Assembly (NCBI RefSeq): GCF_000498575.2 | Contig: NZ_AWSQ01000002.1 | Location: 601,342 to 665,341, forward strand | DNA length: 64,000 nt | From: Pseudomonas taeanensis MS-3 | Lineage (GTDB): Bacteria; Pseudomonadota; Gammaproteobacteria; Pseudomonadales; Pseudomonadaceae | Direction: 5' to 3' | Part shown: piece by piece, positions 25,560-34,422 of the stretch | How the letters are laid out: every line of letters starts with the position of its first letter | How positions within the stretch are numbered: the stretch's first letter is position 1 | Notes under the pieces: model-generated | Database searches by the model: none | The model's input: the letters and a program-made list of their open reading frames with translations, nothing else | What the model was told of the DNA's origin: nothing | Program-made: the position numbers and the translations under genes

Positions 25560-27077
25560 ATGCCAGCCCAGCCCATGCGCCTGAAGCCCGTGCCGCTCTG
25601 GTTAAGCGCCTTGCTGGTTTGGCTGGGGCTGTCCCTGGCTTATGCCACCTGGCTGCTGGGGGAGCAGCGGGCCGCTACGCTCGAGGCGTTTGAAACCCAG
25701 TCGCGGATTGTTCACCGTCTGTTGACGCAACGGGCCGAACAGCACGAGGCGATTCTTGCAGCGTTGATCGCCGCCGAGCTTTCCATGGGCACTTCCAGTG
25801 GGTTATTCGAGACTTTCGCTGCCTCGCTGCAGCGCGCTTATCCTCAGGTCGCCAGCATCGAGCGCTACCGCAAGACAGCTCAGGGGCGCTGGCAGCAGAT
25901 TGCCAGTCAGCCGACCCTGCCGCTCAGTGATGGAGTGCTGGAGGCCTTGCCTGAACGCTCCGGTGAAGGGTCGCTGAACGTGGCTGCCGCTGAGCCTGGG
26001 CATTACCGTTTGCTGCGCAGCAGTCAGCATGGCTCGATCTTCGCCCTGCGCATCGCCAGCGAGCGCTTGCTGCAGCCTGAAGAGTTACCGCCGCCTTTTA
26101 TGGGAGCCGAGCTGTCGGCCAGCGATGGGCTGCTGCTCTGGCAGCTCCCCGTGCGCCAATCCAGCTGGACGGGGCTGGCGCCTTTGCTGTTCAGCAAGCA
26201 CCTGGGCAGCCAGTCCCAGCCATTTGTACTCACCAGCCGGCAAGCGCCGTTACCCGAGCAGTTGCCCTGGCTGCGCCTGGGGATGGCTAGCGCCATGCTG
26301 TTGCTGGTCAGCCTGTTGTCCTGCTGGGCGCTGGAACAGTACCGGCAAAGCAGCATCGCCCGGCGGCAATTGGCCCTGGCTCAGGCCTCGCGGATCAATA
26401 CCATGGGTGAGTTGGCGGCCGGGATTGCCCATGAGTTGAATCAGCCACTGGCCGCCATGCTCGCCAACAGCCAGGCGCTGGCCAACTTTATCGCCGACGA
26501 TCCGCCCGATCTGCCCGGTGCCCAGCAGGCCGCCGGTAACCTGGCGCGTCAGGCCAAACGTGCCGGTGCGATAGTCCATCGACTGCGCCAGTTCATGTCA
26601 CCGCATACCCCACAAGCCGAGTCCGTCGAGTTGCGTGGCGTGGTCGAGGGGGCTCTGGGGCTCACCCGCGAGACGCTGCGCCGCCAGCAGATCAAGGTGC
26701 ACGCCTCACTGCCCAGCGGATTGCCGCCGGTACTGGGCGATGCCATCGGCTTCGAGCAAGTGCTGGTCAACCTGTTGCTGAATGCCGCGGAGGCCATGGG
26801 TGGGCAGCCTCTGCGCCGGCTCGACGTCAGCCTGACGCGTGAGGCGCGCAGCCTGCGCCTGGATATCGCCGACTCCGGCCCGGGCCTCAGCAGTGAAGCG
26901 GCCAGTCGCTTGTTCGAGCCTTTTTTCACCACCAAACAGGGGGGGCTGGGGCTTGGCCTGACTATCTGCTCCAGCATTATCGAGCAGGCCGGCGGTCAGT
27001 TGAGTGTCGCCAGCAGCCCTGCCGGCGGCTGCCTGTTCAGTGTGACCCTGCCCATCGTCATGGAGGCGCTCGATTGA
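25560..27077 (+). CDS. Membrane sensor histidine kinase (FixL/DctB-type transmitter)
   Basis: A 505-residue kinase. One membrane segment at about residues 11-29 and a second at about 237-257 enclose a periplasmic sensor region of roughly 200 residues with no recognised fold. The phospho-acceptor is in ELAAGIAHELNQPLAAM (His near 290), the N-box is VLVNLLLNAAEAM, and the G-boxes are DSGPGL and GGLGLGL. HELNQPLAA is typical of FixL/DctB-type kinases. The ATG at 25575 is an alternative start. The stop codon overlaps the response-regulator start by four bases, so the two are translationally coupled. The signal is unknown; see the HbpS-like gene downstream. Confidence 0.87.
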   Translation: MPAQPMRLKPVPLWLSALLVWLGLSLAYATWLLGEQRAATLEAFETQSRIVHRLLTQRAEQHEAILAALIAAELSMGTSSGLFETFAASLQRAYPQVASIERYRKTAQGRWQQIASQPTLPLSDGVLEALPERSGEGSLNVAAAEPGHYRLLRSSQHGSIFALRIASERLLQPEELPPPFMGAELSASDGLLLWQLPVRQSSWTGLAPLLFSKHLGSQSQPFVLTSRQAPLPEQLPWLRLGMASAMLLLVSLLSCWALEQYRQSSIARRQLALAQASRINTMGELAAGIAHELNQPLAAMLANSQALANFIADDPPDLPGAQQAAGNLARQAKRAGAIVHRLRQFMSPHTPQAESVELRGVVEGALGLTRETLRRQQIKVHASLPSGLPPVLGDAIGFEQVLVNLLLNAAEAMGGQPLRRLDVSLTREARSLRLDIADSGPGLSSEAASRLFEPFFTTKQGGLGLGLTICSSIIEQAGGQLSVASSPAGGCLFSVTLPIVMEALD

Positions 27078-27694
27078 TCAATCAACAATCCCCGGTGGTC
27101 TATCTGCTGGATGACGACCCGGACGTGCGCGAGGGGCTGGCCTTGCTGCTGCGCTCCGTGGGCCTGCGCAGTGAGGCCTATGCCAGCAGTGCCGAGTTCA
27201 TCGGCGGATACGCTCCGCATGCCATCGGTTGCCTGATTCTGGATATTCGCATGCCGGGCGAGTCAGGCCTGCAACTGCTCGATCGCTTGAGCGCCGAGCA
27301 CATCGATCTACCGGTGATCATTCTCACCGGGCACGGAGATCTGGCGGCCTGTCGGCGGGCTTTTCGCAGTGGCGCAGTTGAGTTTCTGAGCAAACCAGCG
27401 GACGAGGGCGAGCTGATTGAGGCGGTACAGGGCGCGGTGCGTGCGCATATCCGCAGTCGGGAGAAGGCCGGTGTCTCGCGACAGGCGCAGGCGCGTCTGG
27501 CCCGCCTCACCGAGCGTGAGGGCGAAGTGCTGGCGATGATCGTCGATGGTCTTTCCAACAAGCAGATCGCCCGCGAGCTAGCGCTCTCGCCGCGCACGGT
27601 GGAAAGCCACCGCGCTAACCTGTTCGAGAAACTCGAAGTCGACTCGCTGGCGCAACTGGTCAGGCTCTACCTGACGGCTCTCGCCCCTGAGTGA
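27074..27694 (+). CDS. FixJ-family response regulator
   Basis: A 206-residue regulator. The receiver domain (residues 1-120) has the acidic pair DDD (13-15), phospho-acceptor D57 in LILDIRMPG, the Thr of ILTGHG and the Lys of LSKPAD. A LuxR-type helix-turn-helix follows (about 143-190: LTEREGEVLAMIVDGLSNKQIA, then SPRTVESHRANLF). The start is a TTG at 27074, supported by GGAGG 7 bases upstream and by the 4-base overlap with the kinase; there is no nearby ATG. It is the cognate partner of that kinase and would activate transcription when phosphorylated. Confidence 0.9.
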   Translation: MINQQSPVVYLLDDDPDVREGLALLLRSVGLRSEAYASSAEFIGGYAPHAIGCLILDIRMPGESGLQLLDRLSAEHIDLPVIILTGHGDLAACRRAFRSGAVEFLSKPADEGELIEAVQGAVRAHIRSREKAGVSRQAQARLARLTEREGEVLAMIVDGLSNKQIARELALSPRTVESHRANLFEKLEVDSLAQLVRLYLTALAPE

Positions 27695-27812
27695 GCGGTG
27701 CTTTAGGTAGTTCTACGCAGAGGCCTCCGCAGTCAGGCCGATGGTACTCAGCCGTACAAACTTCCCAGAATGGGCTTCGGTTCTGGCCGATAAACTCAAC
27801 TGGAGAACGTTT

Positions 27813-28301
27813 ATGAAATCCTTAGCCATCATTGCCCTGGGCAGTCTCGCCGCCCTCAGTTTCACCGCTCAGGCAGAGGTTGCCACTGAGCGCAACATGA
27901 GCCAGAAGCTCGCCGCGCAGATCGTCAGCGCCGCCGTCGAAAGTTGCACCGCTAAGGGCTATAACGTCACCGCCACGGTAGTCGACCGGGCCGGTTCGGT
28001 GCGGGCCGTCTTGCGTGCGAACAATGCCGGTCCCCATACCGTCGATGCCAGCCGCCGCAAGGCTTACACCTCGGCTTCGACCAAGGCCGCCACCTCGGCC
28101 ATTGTCGAGATGGTGCAGAAGAACCCAGGCGCTCAAAACCTGCCGATGATCGACGACTTCCTGGTGTTGGGCGGCGGTTTGCCGATCAAGGTCGGGGATG
28201 AGGTGATTGGTGCGGTCGGTATTGGTGGCGCGCCAGGTGGTCATCTCGATGAGCAGTGCGCCAGCGCCGCACTGGAGAACGTCAAGAGCCAGCTCAAGTA
28301 A
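27813..28301 (+). CDS. Exported GlcG/HbpS-family haem-binding-like protein
   Basis: A 162-residue protein with a clear signal peptide (MKSLAIIALGSLAALSFTAQAE, cleavage after AQA). The mature domain matches the GlcG/HbpS fold: AAVESCTAKGYNVTATVVDRAG, HTVDASRRKAYTSASTK, VLGGGLPIKVGDEVIGAVGIGGAPGG and DEQCASAAL. TGGAGAA precedes the ATG. In Streptomyces reticuli, secreted HbpS binds haem and modulates a two-component system encoded beside it; here too the gene follows a kinase-regulator pair on the same strand after 118 bases. Two cysteines in the mature protein could form a disulfide or be redox-active. Haem binding itself is not shown. Confidence 0.82.
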   Translation: MKSLAIIALGSLAALSFTAQAEVATERNMSQKLAAQIVSAAVESCTAKGYNVTATVVDRAGSVRAVLRANNAGPHTVDASRRKAYTSASTKAATSAIVEMVQKNPGAQNLPMIDDFLVLGGGLPIKVGDEVIGAVGIGGAPGGHLDEQCASAALENVKSQLK

Positions 28302-28350
28302 GGGCTGCGGGTATCAGCATGCTGGGCTTGCCGGATGCTTAACCCAAGCC

Positions 28351-28390
28351 GCCCCTCGCTGCATCGGCAGTTGCCGCTGCAGCGAGGGGC
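28351..28390. terminator. GC-rich hairpin between convergent genes
   Basis: GCCCCTCGCTGCA (28351-28363) pairs with TGCAGCGAGGGGC (28378-28390), loop 14 bases. It lies between the convergent HbpS-like and msrA genes and is probably a shared transcription end; no T-run is present. Confidence 0.55.
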
Positions 28391-28435
28391 GGGCGGGTCA
28401 GCTAAAGGACTATTGTCCGCGCTTGCCAGTGCGGC

Positions 28436-29104
28436 CTAGCCTTTTTTCCCCCACAGTTGCTCAAGCCGAGCATCGCGGCCACAGCCTCTGCGGTAATAGG
28501 CATAGCGCAGCGGATTCTTCTGGTAATAGTTCTGGTGATAATCCTCGGCCGGATAGAAGGTGCTGGCCGGCAGGATCTCGGTGACGATGGGCTGCTTGAG
28601 ACGCCCGGAGGCTTGCAGGGTGGCTTTCGAAGCTTCGGCGAGTGCTTTCTCGTCGGCATTGCCGTAGAAAATCGCACTGCGGTATTGCGACCCGTGGTCA
28701 CAGAATTGTGCGTTGGCGGTGACCGGATCGATGGTCGGCCAGAAGGCTTCCAGCAGCTTGGCGTAGCTGGTTTTAGCCGGATCGTACTGCACCTGGACCG
28801 CTTCGGTATGGCCGGTGGCACCGGCAGACACCTGCTGGTAGGTTGGGTTGGCAACGTTTCCGCCGATGTAACCCGAGGTGGTCGAGACCACGCCGGGAAC
28901 CTTGTCGAAATCCGCCTCGGTACACCAGAAACAACCGCCGGCGAAGACGGCCACGCCTTGTGTGGCGCTGTTGCTCGGTGGGCTGACGGAGGCTTCTGGG
29001 GTCTGGGCCGAAGTCTGCCCGCAAGCCGCCAACAGTGCAGCCAGCAACAGGGGCGCCGCCAGCAGAGGCCCGCGAGTGAGCCAGTTGAATGCAATAGCGG
29101 TCAT
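28436..29104 (-). CDS. msrA: Peptide methionine sulfoxide reductase MsrA, lipoprotein form
   Basis: A 222-residue enzyme that reduces methionine-S-sulfoxide. The catalytic motif is AGGCFWCTEADFD with Cys in GCFW, followed by the family blocks TGHTEAVQVQYDP and YHQNYYQKNP. The N-terminus is a lipoprotein signal (LLAALLAAC, Cys as lipidation site), which places it in the envelope rather than the cytoplasm. AGGAG precedes the ATG at 29104. The gap from the msrB stop is only 2 bases, so both reductases come from one transcript and act on exported proteins. The reductant is unknown. Confidence 0.93.
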   Translation of the reverse strand: MTAIAFNWLTRGPLLAAPLLLAALLAACGQTSAQTPEASVSPPSNSATQGVAVFAGGCFWCTEADFDKVPGVVSTTSGYIGGNVANPTYQQVSAGATGHTEAVQVQYDPAKTSYAKLLEAFWPTIDPVTANAQFCDHGSQYRSAIFYGNADEKALAEASKATLQASGRLKQPIVTEILPASTFYPAEDYHQNYYQKNPLRYAYYRRGCGRDARLEQLWGKKG

Positions 29105-29106
29105 TT

Positions 29107-29631
29107 TCAGCTCCTGAGGGCGGGCAAGGCTTCGCCCTGAGGGATGAAGCGCAGTGCCAAACCGTTGTTGCACCAGCGCTCGCCGCGTGGCTGTGGGCCG
29201 TCGTCGAACAGATGACCCTGGTGGCCGCCACAGCGTGCACAGTGGTACTCGGTGCGCGGGAAAATCAATTTGAAATCACGCTTGAAACCAGTGTGCCCGG
29301 CAATCGGTTGGGTGAAACTCGGCCAGCCGGTGCCGCTCTCGTACTTGTGCTGGCTCTCGAACAGTGGCAAGTAACAGGCGGCGCAGATGAAGGTGCCGGC
29401 GCGTTTCTCCTGATTCAGTGGGCTGCTGCCAGCGCGTTCAGTGTCTTCTTCGAACAATACCGCATAGGCGGCAGGTGGCAGCAGCTCGCGCCAGGCACTG
29501 TGGGGTTTGTCCAGTGGCGTGATCGGCGTGCTGCTTGCGGACGATTCGGCCAGGCTGAGAGGGGCATAGCTGCCTAGGAGTGGCAGGGCCGGCAGCAGGG
29601 CCATGCCTTGGAGCAAGGAGCGTCGTTTCAT
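29107..29631 (-). CDS. msrB: Peptide methionine sulfoxide reductase MsrB, exported
   Basis: A 174-residue enzyme specific for methionine-R-sulfoxide. Zinc-type cysteine pairs CAAC and CARC, the block YESGTGWPSFTQPI and the catalytic Cys in RWCNNGLALRF are all visible. The N-terminus MKRRSLLQGMALLPALPLLGS is a signal sequence with an arginine pair, so export by Tat is possible, and the mature enzyme is periplasmic. It is the first gene of the msrB-msrA operon. Having both stereospecific enzymes exported is consistent with repair of oxidised envelope proteins. Confidence 0.92.
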   Translation of the reverse strand: MKRRSLLQGMALLPALPLLGSYAPLSLAESSASSTPITPLDKPHSAWRELLPPAAYAVLFEEDTERAGSSPLNQEKRAGTFICAACYLPLFESQHKYESGTGWPSFTQPIAGHTGFKRDFKLIFPRTEYHCARCGGHQGHLFDDGPQPRGERWCNNGLALRFIPQGEALPALRS

Positions 29632-29775
29632 GACCGGTCTCTAGGTGTGGATGTACTCAGTAGACACGACTAAGCCCGTCTTGTTACAGGGGGAGGTATT
29701 TGCGTAGCAATCTATGATGAGTCTGCTTTCTGCTCGGTAAATGGCGACGGAGTCCAGAGGCCCAGGCAGGATCTT

Positions 29776-30825
29776 TCAGCTATTGCTCACCGGCTGTTCG
29801 CTCAGCTTCTGCGGCGTTTCATCGATGATGCTGCGGTTGCGTCCGGCACTCTTGGCTTGATACAGGCACTGATCGGCGCGGTGCAGCCAGCTGCCCCATT
29901 GTTCGCCACTGCGTAAAATGGCGCCGCCGATGGAGACCGTCACCGGCCCGCCAGGCCCTTGCAGGTTTGTTGCGATCTGCTGTTGCAACTGGTTCGCGGC
30001 TGCCAGCAGGCCTGGATTGGTGGTATTGGGCAGGAGTAGCAGGAATTCTTCTCCGCCAAAGCGAAACAAACGGTCCTCCTGGCGCGAAGACTCCTTGATC
30101 AGCTCGACGAACTCCACCAGCACCTGGTCGCCGGCCTGGTGGCCATAGTTATCGTTGACCTGTTTGAAATGATCCAGGTCCATGACCAACACGCCGTAGC
30201 TGTTGCCGTGGCGGCGATGAGTGGATACCGCTATTTTCAGTTCTTCATTCATTGCCCGACGATTGCGTGCGCCGGTCAGTGGATCGTGGCTCGCCAGGGT
30301 CTGTAACTGGTCGCGCTGGCTGCGGGTGCGGTAGGCGAAGATAAACGTCAGAGCGCTGGCCATCATACTGGTGACCAGGAACGACACCATCTGATAGTGA
30401 CTGTCGAACACCGTGCCCGGGACGAGCAGGGCATGGGCGACCAGTGCGGTCAGGACCAGCGCCGTGATCACCCAGGCTCTGCCCGGTGAGACCATGAAGA
30501 AGTTGAAGAGGATCAGCGGGTAGATCCAGAACAGACCGTTAACCCCGAGGTTGATGACGATCAGCGTCGCGCCTACGGAAAAAATACCCGCCAGGTAGAT
30601 ACCCGGCTTGATCGTGTCGCCAGTGCGCCAGGCATAAAGCACCGCGAACAGGGTCGATAGCACGATGATGGTGTCGGCTGCAGCGACCAGGTAATTGCCT
30701 TCCGCCAAGCGATACACGGCATAGGGTGAGATGCCCAGTATGCCGAACAGGCCCATCAAGGTGATGATGGAGAGCTGGAAGTCTCGACGCAGCCGCTTGA
30801 GCAGTCGCCAGTGTTGCATAGCCAT
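29776..30825 (-). CDS. Membrane diguanylate cyclase (GGEEF, I-site present)
   Basis: A 349-residue protein with six predicted membrane segments (about residues 15-165) and a C-terminal GGDEF domain (about 175-335). The active-site motif is GGEEF in RFGGEEF, with the inhibitory RxxD site (RQED) five residues before it, so both catalysis of c-di-GMP synthesis and product inhibition are expected. HDPLTGARNRRAM marks the domain start. AAGAG precedes the ATG. It is monocistronic. The membrane part has no recognised sensor motif. Confidence 0.9.
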   Translation of the reverse strand: MAMQHWRLLKRLRRDFQLSIITLMGLFGILGISPYAVYRLAEGNYLVAAADTIIVLSTLFAVLYAWRTGDTIKPGIYLAGIFSVGATLIVINLGVNGLFWIYPLILFNFFMVSPGRAWVITALVLTALVAHALLVPGTVFDSHYQMVSFLVTSMMASALTFIFAYRTRSQRDQLQTLASHDPLTGARNRRAMNEELKIAVSTHRRHGNSYGVLVMDLDHFKQVNDNYGHQAGDQVLVEFVELIKESSRQEDRLFRFGGEEFLLLLPNTTNPGLLAAANQLQQQIATNLQGPGGPVTVSIGGAILRSGEQWGSWLHRADQCLYQAKSAGRNRSIIDETPQKLSEQPVSNS

Positions 30826-30981
30826 GGCTGACTCTTGTGATTGTTTGGGCTAAGAATGCAGAGCTTAGACAGTGCCTGGCAAGGGTCAAAGCAGGGCAAA
30901 GTGCCAGTATTTTAGCCAGATCAGCGAATAGTGCCTGTGGCGCGAGGCTATTCATCCGGTTGGGTAAGAGGGTTGCCGGCT

Positions 30982-31392
30982 TTAATTGCAGCGCTCCAAG
31001 GCAATCAAGGCTTTGCTGCGCTGATAACGCAATAATCGTTCATGCAGAGCTGGGGGCAGGTTGGCGCAGGGCATAAAGTCCAGGCGCCTATAGAACGGAC
31101 CCAATTCAGGATGGCAGAACAGCCAGATTGCACCTGCTGTGTGCGTCAGCGCCAGCTCGATCAGTTGACTTGCCAGCCCTCGCTGGCGCTGTGCAGGTGC
31201 CACGAACAGGCCTGTCAGCCAATGCCCCTGAGCAACGGGTCGCAGGCACAGCGCGGCGACAATCTCGGAGTCTTGTGCAACCCACACCTGATCCTCATGG
31301 CGGGTTCGCATCTGGGAACGATGGCTGCGGTAAAACTTGTCAGCCAGCGGCTTGAGTGGCGCGGGGAGCGCGCGGTAGTGCAGGTCGTGCAT
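30982..31392 (-). CDS. GNAT-family N-acetyltransferase
   Basis: A 136-residue cytoplasmic protein with the acetyl-CoA-binding motif QRQRGLASQLIELAL (about residues 68-82) after strand LTGLFVAP, typical of GCN5-related acetyltransferases. The C-terminal PFYRRLDFMPC is the usual strand-helix end. The ATG at 31392 is the most likely start, though no good ribosome site is visible; the open frame further upstream is Pro/Thr-rich and improbable. Substrate unknown. Confidence 0.75.
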   Translation of the reverse strand: MHDLHYRALPAPLKPLADKFYRSHRSQMRTRHEDQVWVAQDSEIVAALCLRPVAQGHWLTGLFVAPAQRQRGLASQLIELALTHTAGAIWLFCHPELGPFYRRLDFMPCANLPPALHERLLRYQRSKALIALERCN

Positions 31393-31480
31393 GGGTATGG
31401 GGCCGGGTATCGTCGTTGCGGTGGGAGTGTGCGGGATGAATGTCCAGCAGCAGGCGTAGGGCCTGTGCTGGACGAATGAA

Positions 31481-31612
31481 TCAGGCGTCTGCGGAGTGGC
31501 TCCCGAGAATGGTTTTACTGGTGGCTTTGCCCTTTTTCGCCATGCGCTTTTCATGGGCGGTCATCAGGGGCTTTTTCTTTGCCTGTTTCTTTGAATTCAT
31601 ACCTTTGCTCAT
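31481..31612 (-). CDS. Very small basic protein (43 aa)
   Basis: A 43-residue protein, starting MSKGMNSKKQAKKKPLMTAH and ending SHSADA. About a third of the residues are Lys or Arg. The ribosome site AGAGGTGAAG precedes the ATG at 31612 at good spacing. The pattern (KKxAKKKP, HEKRMAKKGK) recalls short, highly basic Pseudomonas proteins of unknown role, possibly nucleic-acid or ribosome associated. Too short for gene finders; the start signal and composition support it. Confidence 0.6.
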   Translation of the reverse strand: MSKGMNSKKQAKKKPLMTAHEKRMAKKGKATSKTILGSHSADA

Positions 31613-31962
31613 GATCTTCACCTCTGTCTAATTCACAGTTGAAGAATGCGGTCATCGAAAGGTTTTCCGGGGCATTCCCACCTCCCAAGCTGCATGAGCC
31701 TGCATGGATCAAAAGTCGATACGCTCTTCTAAGAGTAGCTGAGCGATAAAACCTGCATGCTAGATTTTTATCGCGCTGTGATAACCGCCATGGTTGCAGA
31801 GGGTTACCTATGCTTATGATTAATCGGGGTTGAATAACTGCTCATAGGGGGCGCGGTGCTCGATGGCTGCGCCGAACCCGAAACTCCTCATGCGCGCTGT
31901 GGCAAGCGCTTCTACGCTGTATGTCACGCAGCCCTCCAGATTGTTAAGAAGTAGGCAGGCCG
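31613..31962. other. Intergenic region before the phosphatase-kinase-FHA genes
   Basis: About 350 bases between divergent genes. An AT-rich stretch (31745-31830) is the likely promoter area. Short frames exist near 31860-31950, but none has a ribosome site or a protein-like composition. Nothing else recognised. Confidence 0.45.
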
Positions 31963-32748
31963 ATGGCGTTGATTGAACAAACCCTGGTTTACGCGGCGCA
32001 GACTGCCGTTGGCCAGGTACGAGGGCACAACGAAGATGCCGTGTTGTGCTGCCCTGAGCTGAATTTATGGGCAGTCGCCGATGGTATGGGTGGGCACCGG
32101 CGCGGTGAGGTGGCCAGTGCCCTGGCTCTGCAAGCGCTGCGCAGCGCCTGTGCAGAAGGACAGGATCTGCTTGGCGCTGTGCATGCGGCCAATTGCGCCG
32201 TCCTTGAGGCTGCCGAAGCCGATGCCGAGTGTCGCGGGATGGGCACAACCCTGGTCGCTGTGCGTTTCACCGGGGCCGATTTTCAGATCGCCTGGGTGGG
32301 CGACAGTCGCGCCTATCGAATCGATACCGACAGCATCAGCGGCTTGAGCCGAGATCACAGCTGGGTACAGTCGATGATTGATGTCGGCGAAATGAGCATC
32401 GAAGAAGCGCGCGACCATCCGCAGCGTAATGTCATATTCCAGTGTCTGGGCCGCGACGATCAGGTCCTCGAAGTCGGACTGGTGCAGGGCAGTCTAGGGG
32501 CGCATGAGCTGCTGTTGCTGTGCAGCGACGGGCTGACCGGAGAGCTGACCGATCTGCAAATCCAGCAAGTGTGCGCGGGTGCCAGCAACCTCGACGAACT
32601 GGTAGAGCAGCTGATTACTCTGGCTAATCAACTGGGTGGTCGTGACAATATCTCTTGCATCGTACTCGGGCGCGACGCGGCGGAGCCGGTGGCTGCGGCA
32701 CAGCCTCGCGGGTTCCTCAGTAAGTTATTCAAACCTTTAACGAAGTAA
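31963..32748 (+). CDS. PP2C-type Ser/Thr protein phosphatase
   Basis: A 261-residue phosphatase of the Stp1/PppA type. Metal-binding and family motifs: RGHNEDAV (Asp25), WAVADGMGGH (Asp40, Gly41), GMGTTLVAV, WVGDSRAY, CSDGLTGEL and GGRDNISCI. It should dephosphorylate Ser/Thr residues using two manganese ions. The kinase gene follows 22 bases downstream and a tandem-FHA protein after that, so it is probably the off-switch of this phosphorylation circuit. The basic C-terminal tail (FLSKLFKPLTK) is amphipathic and may touch the membrane. Confidence 0.9.
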   Translation: MALIEQTLVYAAQTAVGQVRGHNEDAVLCCPELNLWAVADGMGGHRRGEVASALALQALRSACAEGQDLLGAVHAANCAVLEAAEADAECRGMGTTLVAVRFTGADFQIAWVGDSRAYRIDTDSISGLSRDHSWVQSMIDVGEMSIEEARDHPQRNVIFQCLGRDDQVLEVGLVQGSLGAHELLLLCSDGLTGELTDLQIQQVCAGASNLDELVEQLITLANQLGGRDNISCIVLGRDAAEPVAAAQPRGFLSKLFKPLTK

Positions 32749-32770
32749 TTACTTGGTGTGTTTGACCCAG

Positions 32771-34303
32771 ATGAATGAAGACCTGATTGAGATTCCTGGC
32801 TACGACATGCATGGCCGCCTGGGAAAGGGTGGGATGGCCGAGGTTTACCTGGCTACCCAGCTCTCGTTGCACCGCAAGGTCGCAGTGAAAGTGTTGCTCA
32901 GTGCCCATGATCAGGCGTTCAGTCAGCGCTTCATAAAAGAAGGCCACATAGTGGCAGGCCTGCATCACCCGTCGATCATCACCATTCATGACATCGACAA
33001 GCTCGCCGACGGCCGCTATTACCTGGCGATGGAGTTCGTCTCTGGCGGCGACCTGGCGCAGCACAAGGGCGAGGTCTTCACGCCGCAACGGGCGCTGCAG
33101 GTAGTCCGTCAGGTAGCCAGCGGTCTGGCCGTGGTACATGACAATGGCTTGGTGCACCGCGACATCAAACCAGCCAACATCCTCTTTCGCGATGACGGCA
33201 CCGCGGTGATCAGCGACTTTGGCGTGGCCAAGGAAGTGACGCTGGATCACGACCTCACTCAGTTCGGTATCGCAGTTGGCAGTCCGGCTTACAGCAGTCC
33301 AGAGCAAGCCCAGTGTCAGCCGCTGGATGCCCGTTGTGACATTTACAGCCTCGGCGTGATCCTGCTGGAGATGCTCACGGGCAGTAACCCGTATCGCGGC
33401 GATAACTACACCCAGACCGTGATGAATCATGTGCAGATGGAACTACCCAGCCTGCCGGAACATCTGCAGAGCTACCAGTGGTTGCTCGAGCGCATGCTGG
33501 CCAAGAACCCGGACGAGCGCTTTGCCGACTGCCGGGTACTGCTCGCCAGTCTGGACGAGTTGCAGGAGTTCGACCCGGATAGCACCCGCATCGCTCCTGG
33601 AATCAAGTTGGACCAGGCTCATGCGCGCAAGGGGGCGAGCGCACGAAGCAAAATTCTGCCCTGGGCGCTGCTTGGTGTCCTAATGTTGAGTGGGGCTGGA
33701 TGGGCCGGCTATTACGGTTATCAGCAGATGCAAATCGCCGACTTTATCGCTCAAGCCGAACAGCGCTTGGGCGAAGGCAAACTGCTTGAGCCGCCACAGA
33801 ATAATGCCGACTACTATTTCCGTCAGGCCCTGTTGCTCGATCAAGACAACGCCCATGCTCAGGAGGGTTTGCGCCGGGTATTAGTGGCGCGAATCGACGA
33901 CTATCTGTCCCGCGCCGAGCAGCGGATTGTGGAGGATCGACTGCTGTTGCCTGAAGATGACAGCGCGACCTTTTATTTTCGCCAAGTGCTGGCCTTGCAG
34001 CCGGACAACCTACTGGCCCAAGCGGGTATGAACCGCGTGGCACAGCGTTTCATCGAGCAGAGCAAGCGTGCCTATGCGCGACGTGAGTACAGAATGGCCC
34101 TGGAATACATCAAACAGGGGCTGGAAGTGGAGCCGGCCAATGAAACCCTGCTAAAACTCTATGATGCTCATGAGCGCCGCGTTCAGTTGGCCCAGGCGCC
34201 GCGAGCGCCGGCCAGCAAACCCGCTGCGCGAGCAACGAGTTCGCAACAACAAGGTACACAGAACCCGATCAAGCGGCTGTGGAACAACATCTTCAACAAG
34301 TGA
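32771..34303 (+). CDS. Transmembrane Ser/Thr protein kinase with TPR-like C-terminus
   Basis: A 510-residue Hanks-type kinase. Gly loop GRLGKGGMAEVYLA (15-28), invariant K40 in VAVKVL, catalytic loop HRDIKPAN (D131), DFGVAK (D149) and SPEQAQ complete an active kinase domain (about 8-265). One membrane segment (about 296-315, LLGVLMLSGAGWAGYYGY) leads to a helical repeat domain outside the membrane, with three TPR-like units (IADFIAQAEQRLGEGKL and similar, each ending in a DNAHAQ/DNLLAQ/ANETLL turn). The start at 32771 gives a standard kinase N-terminus; TTG at 32753 is an alternative. Substrates are unknown; the adjacent FHA protein is the obvious candidate partner. Confidence 0.9.
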   Translation: MNEDLIEIPGYDMHGRLGKGGMAEVYLATQLSLHRKVAVKVLLSAHDQAFSQRFIKEGHIVAGLHHPSIITIHDIDKLADGRYYLAMEFVSGGDLAQHKGEVFTPQRALQVVRQVASGLAVVHDNGLVHRDIKPANILFRDDGTAVISDFGVAKEVTLDHDLTQFGIAVGSPAYSSPEQAQCQPLDARCDIYSLGVILLEMLTGSNPYRGDNYTQTVMNHVQMELPSLPEHLQSYQWLLERMLAKNPDERFADCRVLLASLDELQEFDPDSTRIAPGIKLDQAHARKGASARSKILPWALLGVLMLSGAGWAGYYGYQQMQIADFIAQAEQRLGEGKLLEPPQNNADYYFRQALLLDQDNAHAQEGLRRVLVARIDDYLSRAEQRIVEDRLLLPEDDSATFYFRQVLALQPDNLLAQAGMNRVAQRFIEQSKRAYARREYRMALEYIKQGLEVEPANETLLKLYDAHERRVQLAQAPRAPASKPAARATSSQQQGTQNPIKRLWNNIFNK

Positions 34304-34422
34304 GTGTGGTGAGACTCGTAGCCTGGTGACAGTGACCAGCGCCGGCATCGAGTGACAGTGGCATGCGTTAACGGGTCGCGCTTTATTGGCTTTGCGTCAC
34401 TTACCCAGGGTAAACACCGAAC

